Under the pieces are notes generated by a model. The model did not search any database. It was not told the DNA's origin and worked only from the letters and a program-made list of their open reading frames with translations. Below, in pieces: positions 22,815 through 22,936 of a stretch of DNA of 22,936 nucleotides. Source of the stretch: an uncultured Selenomonadaceae bacterium (GTDB lineage: Bacteria; Bacillota; Negativicutes; Selenomonadales; Selenomonadaceae); contig CAJOQC010000192.1 in assembly GCA_905236785.1 (NCBI GenBank), positions 1-22,936 on the forward strand, given 5' to 3'. Numbering within the stretch: the stretch's first letter is position 1; each line of letters begins with the position of its first letter. The translations under genes were made by a program, and so were the position numbers.

Positions 22815-22936
22815 AAGTTATGTGGAATACACGCGCCCCATGCTTTTCTTTTTTTTCGGCGGCGGCAGGGAAATTAGGGCAATTTGTCGAAATACTTCAA
22901 TAATTCTTTTTATTGCCCAAAATTCACAAATTAAAG

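Noticed and set aside
22877..22918. Inverted repeat GGGCAAT/ATTGCCC near the window edge
   Set aside because: Only 7 bp per arm around a 28-nt loop, so too weak to call as a terminator or operator.

Overview
The window is a gene-dense stretch in which every supported gene lies on the minus strand, so transcription runs from high to low coordinates. The combination of genes suggests a diderm Firmicute of the class Negativicutes (Selenomonas-like). It has outer-membrane LPS machinery (an LptD-type barrel, ADP-heptose synthesis, heptosyltransferases) together with Firmicute-type traits: a YjfB-type motility protein, a SEC-C-tagged methionine aminopeptidase, a GGDD-type phosphofructokinase and strong AGGAGG ribosome binding sites. 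The lineage is an inference from gene content; no rRNA or tRNA is present to confirm it.

Layout in transcription order. (1) 22936-20589: a promoter, the SEC-C methionine aminopeptidase gene and a DEAD-box RNA helicase gene 20 bp behind it. (2) 20501-19158: a phosphofructokinase with PPi-type motifs, ending in a strong hairpin terminator. (3) 19109-17682: a well-formed promoter, a YjfB-family gene, an unrecognised 353-residue gene, and a hairpin. (4) 17656-14302: mfd, ending in a long nested palindrome that includes its stop codon. (5) 14247-161: a roughly 14-kb LPS operon from its own promoter. It holds an LptD-like barrel gene, a divergent PfkB kinase, a heptose adenylyltransferase, two GT9 heptosyltransferases, a canonical heptose-7-phosphate kinase, hldD, gmhB, a possible 22-codon ORF, a WaaE-like GT2, a GT4-like enzyme, a VirK/YbjX (DUF535) protein, two tandem GT4 paralogues and an unassigned LPS-type gene. 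An A/T hairpin follows. (6) 136-1: the first 45 codons of an AzlC-type permease gene, cut by the window edge.

How the genes fit together. RfaE1-type kinase, GmhB, RfaE2-type adenylyltransferase and HldD give four steps of the ADP-L-glycero-D-manno-heptose route; the first enzyme, GmhA, is not in the window. The GT9 enzymes would attach heptose to the inner core, the GT2 and GT4 enzymes would extend the core, and the LptD-like protein would insert finished LPS in the outer membrane. Most genes in this operon overlap or nearly touch, and several start at GTG or TTG behind a good ribosome binding site.

No CRISPR array, insertion sequence, tRNA, rRNA or phage gene was seen. No gene-free stretch exceeds 300 bp; the longest are 19040-19250 (promoter plus terminator) and 22760-22936 (promoter region). 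The points most worth a second look are two heptose-kinase paralogues in one operon, a 38-bp repeat in the leaders or gaps of LPS genes, the unknown partner of YjfB, and the embedded DUF535 gene.
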